NCBI RefSeq assembly: GCF_007827795.1
Contig: NZ_VITI01000002.1
Span: 372,001 to 436,000 of the forward strand
From: Azospirillum brasilense
Lineage (GTDB): Bacteria > Pseudomonadota > Alphaproteobacteria > Azospirillales > Azospirillaceae
Reading direction: 5' to 3'
DNA: 64,000 nt
In this document: positions 9,719 through 19,557 of the stretch, piece by piece
Position numbering within the stretch: position 1 is the stretch's first letter
How the letters are laid out: every line of letters begins with the position of its first letter
Position numbers and translations under genes: made by a program
The notes under the pieces: generated by a model
Seen by the model: the letters and a program-made list of their open reading frames with translations, nothing else
Database searches by the model: none
Told to the model about the DNA's origin: nothing

Positions 9719-12121
9719 ATGAACGACCAGCACCGCAGCCACGCACACCGTCCTGACCACCACAGTCACGGTGGGCACGACCACCACGCCGGTCCCGACG
9801 ACCGGCCCAAGGTGAAGGACCCCGTGTGCGGCATGATGGTCGATCCCGAGCGAACCGGGCACCAAGCCGGGCACGGCGGCCAGACCTTCCACTTCTGCTC
9901 GGCGCGGTGCCACGACAAGTTCGTCGCCGACCCGGGGCGGTACCTGAAGCCGGAGGCAAAGCCCGCCGCTCCCGAGAAGCCCGCCCAGGCGTCGCCGCAG
10001 AAGGGCGTGATCTACACCTGCCCGATGCACCCGGAGATCCGCCAGGAGGGGCCGGGCAACTGCCCGATCTGCGGCATGGCCCTGGAGCCGGTCGGAGCCA
10101 CCCTCGAGGAAGGGCCCAACCCGGAACTCGTCGACATGACGCGGCGGTTCTGGATCGGCTTGGTCCTGAGCGTGCCGCTGCTGGTGCTGGAGATGGGCGG
10201 CCACATCCCGGGGCTTGGGCTCCATGACGTGGTGCCGCCCCGCATCTCCGTCTGGGTGCAGTTCCTGTTGGCGACGCCGGTGGTGCTGTGGGCGGGTTGG
10301 CCGCTGCTGGAGCGCGGCTGGCAGTCGTTCGTGAACCGCAGCCTGAACATGTTCAGCCTGATCGCGCTGGGCGTCGGGGTGGCCTACGTGTTCAGCCTGG
10401 TCGCGACGTTCCTGCCGGGCGTCTTCCCGCGGAGCTTCCGCGGCATGGACGGCGTGGTGGCCGTCTACTACGAGGCGGCCGCCGTCATCACGGTGCTGGT
10501 GCTGCTCGGGCAGGTGCTCGAACTCCGCGCCCGCGAGCAGACCGGCGGCGCCATCCGCGCGCTGCTCAACCTCACGCCCAAGACGGCGCGGCGCATCCGT
10601 ACCGACGGCGAGGACGAGGAGGTGCCGCTCGAGGTGGTCCAGGTCGGCGACCGGCTGCGCGTCCGTCCCGGCGACGGCGTGCCTGTGGACGGCGAGGTGC
10701 TCGAGGGCCGCAGCGCCGTCGACGAGTCCATGGTCACCGGCGAGAGCATGCCGGTCGGGAAGGAGCCGGGCGCCAAGGTCATCGGCGGTACCGTGAACCA
10801 GACGGGCGCCCTGGTGATGCGCGCCGAGAAGGTCGGATCCGACACCATGCTGTCCCGCATCGTGACCATGGTCGCCGAGGCCCAGCGCAGCCGGGCGCCC
10901 ATCCAGCGCATGGCCGACGTGGTGTCCGGCTACTTCGTCCCGGCGGTGATCCTCGTGGCCGCCCTGGCCTTCGTCGCCTGGATGGTTTGGGGGCCGCAGC
11001 CCGCCTTCGCCTACGCGCTGATCGCGGCGGTCTCGGTGCTCATCATCGCCTGTCCTTGCGCGCTGGGGCTGGCGACGCCCATGTCGATCATGGTCGGTGT
11101 CGGCAAGGGGGCGACCGCGGGCGTCCTGATCAAGGACGCGGCGTCCCTGGAGCGGTTCGAGACGGTCGACACGCTCGTCGTTGACAAGACCGGCACCCTG
11201 ACCGAGGGCAAGCCAAAGGTGACCGCCGTGGTTCCGGCGCCGGGCATCGACGAGGCGGACCTTCTGACGCTGGCGGCGAGCCTGGAGCGGTCGAGCGAGC
11301 ACCCGCTGGCGGCCGCCATCGTCGCTTCCGCCAAGGAACGGGACCTGCCGCTGCGGGACGTCGCCGACTTCGGCTCCGTCACCGGCAAGGGCGTCGTCGG
11401 GACGGTCGGCGGGCGCACAGTGTCCCTCGGCAACGCCGCGATGATGCGGGACCAGGGCATTGCGTTGGGCGACCTGGAGGCGCGCGCCGACGAGCTCCGG
11501 CGCGAGGGCGCCACCGCTCTCTTCGCCGCCATCGACGGCCAGCCCGGTGGCGTGATCGCGGTCGCCGATCCGATCAAGGCGACCACGGCGCACGCGCTGG
11601 AAACGCTCCGCAACGATGGTGTGCGGATCGTCATGCTGACCGGCGACAACCGGACCACGGCCGAGGCGGTGGCGCGCCGCCTGGGCATCGACGCGGTCGA
11701 GGCCGAGGTGCTGCCGGAGGACAAGAACCAGGTGGTGAAGCGGCTGAAGGCGCAGGGCCGGGTGGTGGCGATGGCCGGAGACGGCGTGAACGACGCCCCG
11801 GCGCTGGCCGAGGCCGACGTCGGCGTGGCGATGGGCACCGGCACCGAGGTCGCGATTCAGAGTGCCGGGGTGACGCTGGTGAAGGGGGATCTGGCGGGCA
11901 TCGCACGGGCGCGGACTCTCAGCCGGGCAACGATGCGCAACATCCGGCAGAACCTCTTTCTGGCGTTCGTCTACAACGCCCTCGGCGTGCCGGTCGCGGC
12001 GGGTGTCTTCTACCCGCTGTTCGGGTGGACGCTGTCACCGATCATCGCCGCGGCCGCGATGGCCCTGAGTTCGGTGTCCGTGGTCGGGAACGCGCTGCGG
12101 CTGCGTAGGCTAAAGTTGTAA
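9719..12121 (+). CDS. copA: Cu(+)-translocating P1B-type ATPase with YHS and metal-binding N-domain
   Basis: An ATP-driven copper exporter of the inner membrane, 800 residues. Order: His-rich start, YHS domain (DPVCGM, about 33-80), a heavy-metal-binding domain (TCPMHPEI ... [10 protein letters not shown], about 97-125), then the P1B core. The core has the transport motif CPC (Cys445, Cys447), phosphorylated Asp489 in [15 protein letters not shown], and GDGVNDAP (about 686-693). YN in TM7 and MALSS in TM8 are Cu+-ATPase markers. There is no classic GMTCxxC domain. I chose the ATG at 9719 because of the AAGGGAGAAG ribosome site and the His-rich N-terminus; the frame extends upstream into the CueR promoter. 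Confidence 0.92.
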   Translation: MNDQHRSHAHRPDHHSHGGHDHHAGPDDRPKVKDPVCGMMVDPERTGHQAGHGGQTFHFCSARCHDKFVADPGRYLKPEAKPAAPEKPAQASPQKGVIYTCPMHPEIRQEGPGNCPICGMALEPVGATLEEGPNPELVDMTRRFWIGLVLSVPLLVLEMGGHIPGLGLHDVVPPRISVWVQFLLATPVVLWAGWPLLERGWQSFVNRSLNMFSLIALGVGVAYVFSLVATFLPGVFPRSFRGMDGVVAVYYEAAAVITVLVLLGQVLELRAREQTGGAIRALLNLTPKTARRIRTDGEDEEVPLEVVQVGDRLRVRPGDGVPVDGEVLEGRSAVDESMVTGESMPVGKEPGAKVIGGTVNQTGALVMRAEKVGSDTMLSRIVTMVAEAQRSRAPIQRMADVVSGYFVPAVILVAALAFVAWMVWGPQPAFAYALIAAVSVLIIACPCALGLATPMSIMVGVGKGATAGVLIKDAASLERFETVDTLVVDKTGTLTEGKPKVTAVVPAPGIDEADLLTLAASLERSSEHPLAAAIVASAKERDLPLRDVADFGSVTGKGVVGTVGGRTVSLGNAAMMRDQGIALGDLEARADELRREGATALFAAIDGQPGGVIAVADPIKATTAHALETLRNDGVRIVMLTGDNRTTAEAVARRLGIDAVEAEVLPEDKNQVVKRLKAQGRVVAMAGDGVNDAPALAEADVGVAMGTGTEVAIQSAGVTLVKGDLAGIARARTLSRATMRNIRQNLFLAFVYNALGVPVAAGVFYPLFGWTLSPIIAAAAMALSSVSVVGNALRLRRLKL

Positions 12122-12552
12122 AAGAATTGACGGATGCCGCCCGCGCCCGATCGCCGTAGCGGTCCCGCGGTTCGGCTGCCCATTGTTGGGGCGGGTCGCC
12201 CAAGGCTTCCCCAGAACGCTCTCATGAAGCGAGCGGGCGCTGCTGAGCCGGAGCATGAACTCGCGCCGGTCAGGTCACGTTCTTTCGGGGTGAACTCCGG
12301 ATCGGCGCTCATCGCCGTGTCCAAGAATGCCGGGGCGACGGATATACCGCATCCCCAGGGAGCGGAGAAAGCGCGATAGAGGCTTTCCTTATCCGCTCTG
12401 ATCGCCAGCGCATTGACGGTCCGCAGCACCTTCCTTTGGATTGCGCATGTGCTAGAGACAGGCCCTTTACGCACGTTTTTGCCTTGATCGCCAACAATCC
12501 GCATCTTAGGGTGGTTTTTATTGGGAGATAGCAGCAATAAGATAGATCGTCG
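12122..12552. other. Intergenic gap, no convincing gene
   Basis: The stretch lies between the Cu ATPase and the ABC-3C operon. A minus-strand frame stays open across it (about 12,010-12,564) but overlaps the ATPase end, has no ribosome site and resembles no family I know; it may be a decayed relic. The last 100 bases before 12,553 are noticeably AT-richer than their surroundings and probably contain the promoter of the defence operon. Confidence 0.4.
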
Positions 12553-13761
12553 ATGGCAAGTCACACGGCAGCTGACTCAGCAACGGGCTATCTGTACCAA
12601 TGCCGTTACGCTCTCTACGCCGCTCTCAGCCGTCAAGGTGATGAGCCCGGCCTGATGGTCTCGGTCGAGACGTACGATGACGTGGCTTTCACGCAGAACG
12701 GCGCCGCCGTCGAACTCATCCAGACCAAGCACTCCAGGACGACAAAGCAGCTGAATGACTTCTCGCCCCAGTTCTGGAACACAGTAGGGATCTGGATCAA
12801 GCACCTGAAAGATCACCCGGAGGAGCTTGGCAGGACGGCCCTCATGCTGGTCGCGACCGCAACGGTCGGCGAGGACACCGGCCTGTCGATGCTGCGTCCG
12901 GAGGGCGGAGGGCGGGATATCGGCGCAGCCCACCGAAAGCTCGTTGCGGCAGCAGCGGCATCCAAAAATCAGGACGTCGAATGGGCGGTCGACGCCTTCT
13001 TGGAACTCGATGCGGCGGCGCAACGCCAAGTCCTGGATATGGTTGCCGTTCTCGACGCCTCCCCCAACATCGTTGATGTGCGAGAAGAGATCCGACGGGT
13101 CTTGAGGCATTCCGCGAGGCCGGAACATCTGGACCATCTCATCGACAGGCTGGAGGGTTGGTGGTTTGGCGTAATGACCGGCGCCCTATCCCGAAAGGGT
13201 GGGCGCGAGATACCGGTTTCGGAGATCGACGCCAAGTTGCATGACCTGCGTGAACAGTTCGGTCCGCTCCAGCTTCCGATCGACTACGCAGGAGTCGACC
13301 CATCCGCGGAAATCGTTTCGGCTCTCAAGGAGCGGACGTTCGTCGATCAGCTGAAGGAGATTCAGGTCGGGGACACCGGGATTCGCAGAGCCATCGTCGA
13401 TTATTTCCGCGCGTTCAATCAGCGGTCCATTTGGGTGCGCCAAGGGCTGCTGAACGGCGATGAGCTCGGCCAATTCGGAAAACGGCTCATAGAGGCATGG
13501 GAGCGGCGCTGGGGAATTGCCGAGCGAAAACTCAGGAACGGAGCCAGCGACGACGATCTGGTGGAGGCCGGTACCGGCGTCTATGACTGGGCATGCAATT
13601 GCAACATCTGCTTGCGGCGTGTCGAAGAACCCTTCCTGACGCAGGGGACCTTTCACCTGCTGGCGAACAAGAAGCGCATCGGATGGCATCCTGACTACAA
13701 GAACCGGGTGGCCCTAAAAGCTGGACAAGGCGACGACGATGACGACCCAGCCCTGGTCTGA
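12553..13761 (+). CDS. ABC-three-component system effector: Cap4/DUF4297-like nuclease with C-terminal ABC-3C domain
   Basis: A 402-residue protein that I recognise as the effector of an ABC-3C conflict system. The N-terminus (about 10-85) has the layout of the DUF4297/Cap4 nuclease of the PD-(D/E)XK fold: GYLYQCRYAL, VETYDDV (Glu39, Asp42, Asp43) and ELIQTKH (Glu54, Gln57, Lys59), the acidic and QxK residues expected for a metal-dependent DNase. The C-terminus (NCNICLRRVEEPFL ... LANKKRIGWHPDY) resembles the ABC-3C C-terminal domain (CTD7-like). The middle is helical. The last 23 bases overlap the next gene. DNA cleavage on infection is inferred, not shown. Confidence 0.75.
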   Translation: MASHTAADSATGYLYQCRYALYAALSRQGDEPGLMVSVETYDDVAFTQNGAAVELIQTKHSRTTKQLNDFSPQFWNTVGIWIKHLKDHPEELGRTALMLVATATVGEDTGLSMLRPEGGGRDIGAAHRKLVAAAAASKNQDVEWAVDAFLELDAAAQRQVLDMVAVLDASPNIVDVREEIRRVLRHSARPEHLDHLIDRLEGWWFGVMTGALSRKGGREIPVSEIDAKLHDLREQFGPLQLPIDYAGVDPSAEIVSALKERTFVDQLKEIQVGDTGIRRAIVDYFRAFNQRSIWVRQGLLNGDELGQFGKRLIEAWERRWGIAERKLRNGASDDDLVEAGTGVYDWACNCNICLRRVEEPFLTQGTFHLLANKKRIGWHPDYKNRVALKAGQGDDDDDPALV

Positions 13762-14242
13762 GCGCCCGGAGGAAGAGGCGAACCTCCTCAACCCCGCCTT
13801 TTGTTCGCTCCTGATCCGCTCCGCGGCTCGGGATTATCGCTCCGCGACCAAGACGTCCCTGCCGTTCGCCTTATCGTTCCTTATCTTGCCGGTGGTCCTC
13901 CACAAGCCAACCCGGGATGCGCTGCCGTCGACGACTGCGACATTGATGACGGCCTGGGCTGTCGCGAACCCTGCGGTTCTCGCCGGGTTCGGGCAACGAG
14001 CACAGCGGTTCGTCGAGAGCACGCGGGAAGCTATCCTTTTCGGCGCCGGTCACGGCTGGCTCAAATTCACCGGGCCGGGACTTATCGCCGGTCCCAAGCG
14101 CCTGGGCGGGGACCCTGCGAACCTGCCTTCCAACACCGCTGAGGTCGGATCCTGCTTCGCCGCGTCCCGCCTCTTAGGGCGCTGGCTTGCCTCGGCAGGA
14201 ACAACCGCAACGGTCATGTCAATCTGGGGAGTGGCGCCGTGA
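13739..14242 (+). CDS. ABC-three-component system middle component
   Basis: A 167-residue protein matching the family NCBI calls 'three component ABC system middle component': ERPEEEANLLNPAF near the N-terminus, then LPFALSFLILPVVLHKPTR and a helical C-terminus. In ABC-3C systems this small protein is thought to link the effector to the ABC ATPase. The start lies inside the end of the effector gene (23-base overlap). The stop TGA overlaps a GTG start (GTGA at 14239), so all three genes should be translationally coupled. Confidence 0.8.
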   Translation: MTTQPWSERPEEEANLLNPAFCSLLIRSAARDYRSATKTSLPFALSFLILPVVLHKPTRDALPSTTATLMTAWAVANPAVLAGFGQRAQRFVESTREAILFGAGHGWLKFTGPGLIAGPKRLGGDPANLPSNTAEVGSCFAASRLLGRWLASAGTTATVMSIWGVAP

Positions 14243-16169
14243 CACTGCGGCTATGGAAGATTGTCGTGTACGGGCATCGTGGACAGGCGCGTATCATCAA
14301 GTTCAATCCTCACGGCCTAGCATCATCACCGGCGCATCGAAGACGGGCAAATCGTCCCTCATCGACATCGTCGACTATTGCACCGGCCGCGACACTTGCA
14401 ACGTCGCGGATGGCGTGATCCGCCGCGCGGTGTCCTGGTACGGGGTTCTGTTCGACCGCGGGGACACTAGGATCTTCGTGGCCCGACGCAACCCGCCCCC
14501 CGGCGAGACGCGCAATCCCGAAGCCTATCTCGAGGTGGGGGCGGATGTCGACGTCCCGGACCACGCCACGCTCACCAAGAACATCACCGTGGAGGCGCTG
14601 GAGGCCTACCTGACCTCCACCGCGGGCATTTCGGAGAACGTCCACCAGCCCCCGGAGGGCCAGACACGGGCGCCCCTCACTGCCAACTTTAGGCACGCGC
14701 TGCTCTTTTCGTTCCAGGACCAGGACGAGATCGACAGCCGCAAGGTGCTGTTCCACCGGCAGGGCGAACCGTTCATTCCCCAGACCATCAAAGATGTCCT
14801 GCCATACTTCCTCGGCGCCGTCGACGAGGAGCACCTCCGGAAGCAGGCCGAACTGGACCAAGCCCGTAAGGAGCTCCGAAAGCTCGAGCGTTTGGCCGCG
14901 GAAAAGGAAGAGGTGGAGACCCTTGTCTCCTCCCGCACGGCCGACATCTATCGTGAGGCACAGGTCGCAGGCTTCCTCCCGGAGGGTGACGTCCCCCCGC
15001 CCTCTGAGGCCATAGCGAGCCTGCGTTCGATCGGCGCAGCGGAAGCCGCCGAGCGTGAGCCCGATCTTGACGGTGTACAGGCCGAACTCCAGACAGAACG
15101 GGCACGACTGCGCAGTCAGCTGTCTGCAGTCCGTGAGGAGTTGCGGCAGGTGCGACAGGTGGAGGAACTGGCTGGGGGCTACCTGGACGAGGTCCTTGAA
15201 CAACGATCGCGCCTCGCGCCTTTGGGGCTTCTGCCCAAAGGCGCGCAGGATGTGAACGCCTGCGCCCTATGCGGTACCAGCCTAGACGCTCCAATCCCGA
15301 CAGTGGCCGAACTCACGGCATCTTTGAAGGACCTGGATGGGCAACTCCGTACGGTGAAACGCGAGATGCCCCGCCTTCAGGCGCTTCAGGCCGACCTCTT
15401 CCAGCGCCGGGGCGGGATCGAGGCGGCGTTGAGCGAGAACCAACGACTCATCAACGAGCATTTGGCCAAAGCCGAGCAGGCGCGGGCGGAGCGCGACAGC
15501 CGCCTTCACCGCGCGCGGACCTCCGGGCGGATCACTTACTTCCTTGAAACCGTCAGGTCCGGTAATGGGCCGTCCGACCTTGAAACCCGCCTTGTCGCGG
15601 CGAGGGAACGGACGAACGCCCTGTTGTCGCTTCTCGATCCTGATGAGGTGCGAGAGCGCCTCACCTCGTTCGTGAACATTGTGGGCGAGTACATGACCGT
15701 CTACTCTGCCCGCCTCGACCTTGAACACAGTGGAAGCAGGCTGCGCCTCGACCTGAGGAACCTCGCGGTGGTTGCCGACACCCCCGACGGCCCGGTGCCG
15801 CTCCAGCGGATGGGCAGCGGTGAGAATTGGGTTGGCTACCATGTGCTGGCGCACCTCGCGCTGCACAAGTGGTTCCGACAGAAGGAACGGCCGGTTCCAG
15901 CCTTCCTTATCTTCGACCAGCCTTCGCAGGCTCACTATCCGCCCGAACGCGACGTCGAGGGCAACGTAAACATACTCGGGGATGCCGACCGCGAAGCCGT
16001 CTACCGGCTCTTCAGACTGATGGCGGATGTCGCGAAGGAGCTTACCCCTGGGTTCCAAATCATTGTCATTGATCATGCAGACTTGAAGGATGACTGGTTC
16101 GCCGATGCCGTAGTGGAGCGTTGGCGCGGCGGCCAAGCTCTTGTTCCAACAGATTGGCTCGACCAATGA
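14239..16169 (+). CDS. ABC-three-component system ATPase (DUF3732), N-terminus frameshifted
   Basis: An SMC/Rad50-like ABC ATPase of the ABC-3C system. The GTG at 14239 starts MTLRLWKIVVYGHRG, the expected first strands of DUF3732 proteins, but that frame stops at 14416-14418. The rest of the protein, from SIITGASKTGKSS (Walker A) onward, is in another frame, with the switch near 14317-14320. One missing base (for example in CCTAGC) would restore a protein of about 643 residues. Downstream it is intact: long coiled coils, a zinc-hook-like CALC (about residue 341), the signature MGSGENWVGYH and Walker B FLIFDQPSQAHYP. No classic slippery heptamer is visible. The longest sensible uninterrupted start is ATG 14253, which loses strand 1. 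Sequencing error or real inactivation cannot be told apart here. Confidence 0.75.
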
Positions 16170-16200
16170 TCGGCGGAAATGTCTTTTCCTTCGTCGGTCC

Positions 16201-16491
16201 TCATGGACTCTTGAGAGCCGACTGCAACGCTGCTTGTCGCCCGCGCCACCCTGGAATCTGCTTGGTGGCCTCGAGCATCAGCCGCGTGGCCACCAGGGCA
16301 TCAAGGACTTTGCCATGGTCCATATTACGGTCCGGTCCGATACTCACCGGCAACGACGCCAGCGCCTCGTGCCAGAAGCGGTTTGCCAGTGCGTCGTGGC
16401 GCAGATAGGCGCGCTCCCACCAGTTGGCGATGCGGTCTGCGGTGCTGTCGAGGGTGTCTGCCGAGACAAGGCGGTCGGCCTTCGTGACCGT
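16201..16491 (-). pseudogene. C-terminal fragment of an unidentified protein
   Basis: On the minus strand a 96-codon frame runs from just after a stop (16492-16494) to TGA at 16201-16203. It reads like real protein (ADRLVSADTLDS ... RIANWWERAYLRHDALANRF ... DHGKVLDALVATRLMLEATK), with helical character and normal codon use, but it has no start codon at its 5' end. I take it as the remaining C-terminus of a larger gene lost by rearrangement. I do not recognise the family. The rest of the 16,170-16,687 gap shows nothing codable. Confidence 0.5.
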
Positions 16492-16687
16492 TCACGCGCG
16501 TATGGGTGGGCATGAGGTTTCACAGGCCCACGTTCGGCCAAGCCGCGATCGGCAGGCAGTGGTTGATGTTGAACCCGCTCTGCGCATGCGGTGACGCCCC
16601 ATGCGTCATTTCGGCTGCCACGCTTTCACGGGGGTCGTCGGTGAAATAGATCATATCGGCACAACTCACGGGCGAAGAGAGGCTGGG

Positions 16688-17359
16688 ATGGGACGCATTG
16701 GTTGGGTGACGGCGCTGGCGACTGTGGCGGGCTGGTCATTTCCGGCGCTGGCCTGGGACACACTGACAACGGACGGTGCCGTGGCGTGCGAGAGCCTGTA
16801 CCAAGTCAAGGAGGCCGACAAGGCCGCCCAGGCGGGCGACGACGCTTGGCTCAAGTCACTCGGGTGTGCGCGCGTTCCTGGTGGCCTGAGCGCAACCATG
16901 ATCGAGCGTCCGCGGAACGCCACAAATTACCGGGCCCAGTTGCGCCTGCACGACGCCAACGCGACTGTTTGGATCGGCGCCTGGGATATCATCCCCGTCA
17001 CGGCCGGGCCACCCGAGGGTGAAGGGCTGAAGGACCCGAAGATCGTCGAGGCCCTACAGAAACGGCTGGCGCGGTGCTCGTCCGGCGTCGTGCAGTCGCC
17101 CGGCAAGGGCGCGCCACTGTCGTTCGTGGTCTACGTCTCCCGCGGCTTCGGCGGCGCTGCGAGCGTCAACCAGGGCGATGAGACCATTGTCTTCCGCGAA
17201 GATCTGCTGAAGGACGAATCCGTCCGCGCGATGGCGCACCGGGCTTACAAGGCTGTCGACCAGCACAAGTGTCACACCTACAGCGATGCCGTCGTTGGTA
17301 AGGCGCTCAAGGACCGTAACCTCGGGGTCTATGTCGAGGTGCCGGTCTCCGTGCCCTGA
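16688..17359 (+). CDS. Exported protein of unknown function
   Basis: A 223-residue protein starting at ATG 16688, which gives a signal peptide (MGRIGWVTALATVAGWSFPALA) and follows AAGAGAGGCTGGG. The mature part has four cysteines (in VACES, LGCAR, ARCSS and HKCHT) that could form two disulfides, and otherwise mixed alpha/beta character. I recognise no family. It stands alone between two remnants, with the IS630 tail just downstream. Confidence 0.65.
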   Translation: MGRIGWVTALATVAGWSFPALAWDTLTTDGAVACESLYQVKEADKAAQAGDDAWLKSLGCARVPGGLSATMIERPRNATNYRAQLRLHDANATVWIGAWDIIPVTAGPPEGEGLKDPKIVEALQKRLARCSSGVVQSPGKGAPLSFVVYVSRGFGGAASVNQGDETIVFREDLLKDESVRAMAHRAYKAVDQHKCHTYSDAVVGKALKDRNLGVYVEVPVSVP

Positions 17360-17389
17360 ACTCGCCTCCGGCGAGACAACACGGTTTCG

Positions 17390-17545
17390 GGCTGTGTGTT
17401 CAAGTCCGTGGTCGAACTGCAGAACGCCATCGCCCGCTACACCTGCGAACACGCCGGGACATCCAAGCCCTTCGTCTGGACCTAGCCAGCCGATGCCATC
17501 CTCGCCAAGCTCGCCCGTCTGCCTGCACCTCTTGAATGGGTCAGT
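17390..17545 (+). mobile_element. IS630-family transposase remnant (C-terminal end)
   Basis: Read in the frame of GTG 17396, the sequence gives VFKSVVELQNAIARY, then SKPFVWT, a TAG stop (17483-17485), and PADAILAKLARLPAP. This is the typical end of IS630-family transposases (FxSVxELxxAIxxY ... PFVWTxxADxILxKLxRL), with a stop replacing an inner codon and everything before the C-terminal 50 residues missing. It marks past insertion and deletion between the exported-protein gene and the DUF4236 gene. Confidence 0.75.
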
Positions 17546-17758
17546 GTATCAGCTTTGCGGGCGCGACAGAGGACAGGAGTGAAGGGCAGGCTGACGTCCA
17601 AGGCTGCGATCGATTGCCGCCACTCATGTCAGAGAAATTCTATCAGTGATGATACTTTACCCATTAAGGTCTCTTGAAAGAAGATTACCCAAATCTATCA
17701 TCACCAAAAAGTGGATGGTCGCTTCTAGGCCTGTTACCTTCACGCCCCACCGAGGACC

Positions 17759-17781
17759 GGTGCATCCGCACAGGATGCACC
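17759..17781 (+). promoter_or_regulatory. Leader hairpin before the DUF4236 gene
   Basis: A perfect 9-bp inverted repeat (GGTGCATCC / GGATGCACC) with a 5-base loop lies 13 bases before the ATG at 17795 and directly next to the AGGAGAG ribosome site. It could affect translation or mRNA stability. The rest of 17,546-17,758 is AT-richer and holds no gene that I can see; a promoter there is likely. Confidence 0.35.
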
Positions 17782-17794
17782 TCAGGAGAGCCGT

Positions 17795-19507
17795 ATGGGA
17801 TTACGCTTTCAGAAGCGCGTGACGCTGTTCCCAGGCGTGAGGCTGAACTTCAGCGGCGGCGGAATCAGCACGACGATCGGCGTCCGCGGGGCGAGCGTCA
17901 ACATCGGACCGGGCGGCGCCAACCTGAACTTGGGCCTGCCAGGAAGCGGCCTCTCCTACCGCACCCGGCTCGACGGGAACGGAGCCCACCCCACCCGGGC
18001 GGAACCGGTCGTCTCCGCCCCTCCGGCGGAGCTTGTCCCCGCTCGACCCTTTCCGGCGCAGCCGCTCCCTGCCCCTCATCGTCCCCTTCTTCCGGGCGAG
18101 GGCGAGATCCGGAGCGCCGACATCTCCACGCTCACCAGCGAGGGGCTCGGCGACCTGAAGAGGCTCATCAACGAGGCCGACGCGCGCAAGCGGTCGGCGA
18201 AGATGAAGCTCGAAGCCGCCGAGCACTCCCGCGTCCTGGCGGAACGGCGCCTGAACTCCGCCCGGCGCTTCATCGTACGGCTCTTCCTGTGGTCGGCCAT
18301 CCCGACCCGGCAGCAGGAGGTCGTCGATCTTGACCGCAGGATCGCCGAGGCCAGGATGGAGCTCGACGGCTCCCACATCGACCTCGACTTCGCCTTCGAC
18401 CAGCCGACGATCGACGCGTACGATGCTCTCCGCCGCGCCCATGCCCGCCTGCGTGCGAGCGACATGATCTGGGACGTCACGGCCTCCTTCCTGACGAACC
18501 GGGTCGCCGAGCGCACGACCGCCGCCACGCGCGTGGACCGGACGCCGGTGCGGCTGTCGGAGACGGCATCGGACCTCCTGAACACGAAGTGGCAGGGGCT
18601 GAAGTTCGACAACGCCAATGGGGAGGACATCTTCGTCTACCCGGGGTTCGCGATGATGCGCGAGCGCGGCCGCGACTTCGCGCTCATCGACCTCCGTGAG
18701 GTCGAGATCGAATACTCGGAGCGCCACTTCCAGGAGGAGGAACGCGTCCCCCGCGATGCGGCGACCATCGGGCACACCTGGGCCAAGACCAACAAGGACG
18801 GTTCGCCGGACCGTCGGTTCAAGGACAACTACCGGATCCCGGTGGTCCGGTACGGTCGGCTGACCATCACGAGCCGGACGGGCATCAACGAGGCGTACAT
18901 GTTCAGCGACGCCACCGCGGCGCTCGCCTTCGCCGAGGTGTTCGCCGCCTACCGGCGTGCGTTGGACGTGCTCGCCGAGCGCAGCAGGCGTTCGGACTTC
19001 GTGCTGCCCCGGCCCGAAGCCGATGAGCCCGCGGACGTGGAACCGCCTGACGCGCCGCCGAACGACGGCCCCTCCGCGGTGGTGAGCGGACGCCCCCCGG
19101 CCCGCGCCCTGTTGGCCGACGGGCTCGTGCTCGCCGCTGTCGTAGCGGTCGGCGCCTGGGCGGCCGTCGGACACCGCGCACGCGATTCCGCACCGAACGT
19201 CCCCGCCGCCACGGCTCCGGCGCCGCCCCTGACCGCTCCGGCTCCGCCGCCCGCGACGGCCGAAGCCCCGGCGGCGAAACCCTTGGAGAATCCCCCGGAG
19301 ACGCCGAAGGCGCGCGAGGTCGTCGTGGTGAAGGCGCAGACCGCGAACATCCGCACCAAGCCGGACCGGAACGCGCCCGTGGCCGCCACGGCCAAGGCGG
19401 GCACCCGCCACTTCGTGTTCGCCCGGGACGGGGAGTGGATGCAGGTCGGCGACAAGGAACCGGCGGGCTGGATGCACGGGAGCGTCGTCGAAGCCGCCCC
19501 CCGGTGA
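17795..19507 (+). CDS. DUF4236 protein with coiled coil, membrane segment and C-terminal SH3 domain
   Basis: A 570-residue protein. It begins with the DUF4236 signature (MGLRFQKRVTLFPGVRLN ... GGGIST), continues with a helical/coiled-coil part (about 110-220), a second globular region (about 250-390), one membrane segment (about 430-448) and a Pro/Ala linker. It ends with a bacterial SH3 domain (about 510-566: ANIRTKPDRNAPV ... GEWMQV). The topology suggests a cytoplasmic N-terminus with an SH3 domain in the periplasm, possibly touching cell wall. DUF4236 has no established function. Confidence 0.75.
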   Translation: MGLRFQKRVTLFPGVRLNFSGGGISTTIGVRGASVNIGPGGANLNLGLPGSGLSYRTRLDGNGAHPTRAEPVVSAPPAELVPARPFPAQPLPAPHRPLLPGEGEIRSADISTLTSEGLGDLKRLINEADARKRSAKMKLEAAEHSRVLAERRLNSARRFIVRLFLWSAIPTRQQEVVDLDRRIAEARMELDGSHIDLDFAFDQPTIDAYDALRRAHARLRASDMIWDVTASFLTNRVAERTTAATRVDRTPVRLSETASDLLNTKWQGLKFDNANGEDIFVYPGFAMMRERGRDFALIDLREVEIEYSERHFQEEERVPRDAATIGHTWAKTNKDGSPDRRFKDNYRIPVVRYGRLTITSRTGINEAYMFSDATAALAFAEVFAAYRRALDVLAERSRRSDFVLPRPEADEPADVEPPDAPPNDGPSAVVSGRPPARALLADGLVLAAVVAVGAWAAVGHRARDSAPNVPAATAPAPPLTAPAPPPATAEAPAAKPLENPPETPKAREVVVVKAQTANIRTKPDRNAPVAATAKAGTRHFVFARDGEWMQVGDKEPAGWMHGSVVEAAPR

Positions 19508-19557
19508 ACCGCACGACCGACGGCTCGGGACGGCCATGCCTGATCTGGAGAGACGCT

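Noticed and set aside
12010..12564. 184-codon minus-strand frame after the Cu ATPase
   Set aside because: Overlaps the ATPase end, no ribosome site, no family recognised; at most a relic.
14310..14330. Programmed -1 frameshift signal in the ABC-3C ATPase
   Set aside because: The switch area (CACGGCCTAGCATC) has no X-XXY-YYZ heptamer and no obvious following hairpin, so deletion or sequencing error is more likely.
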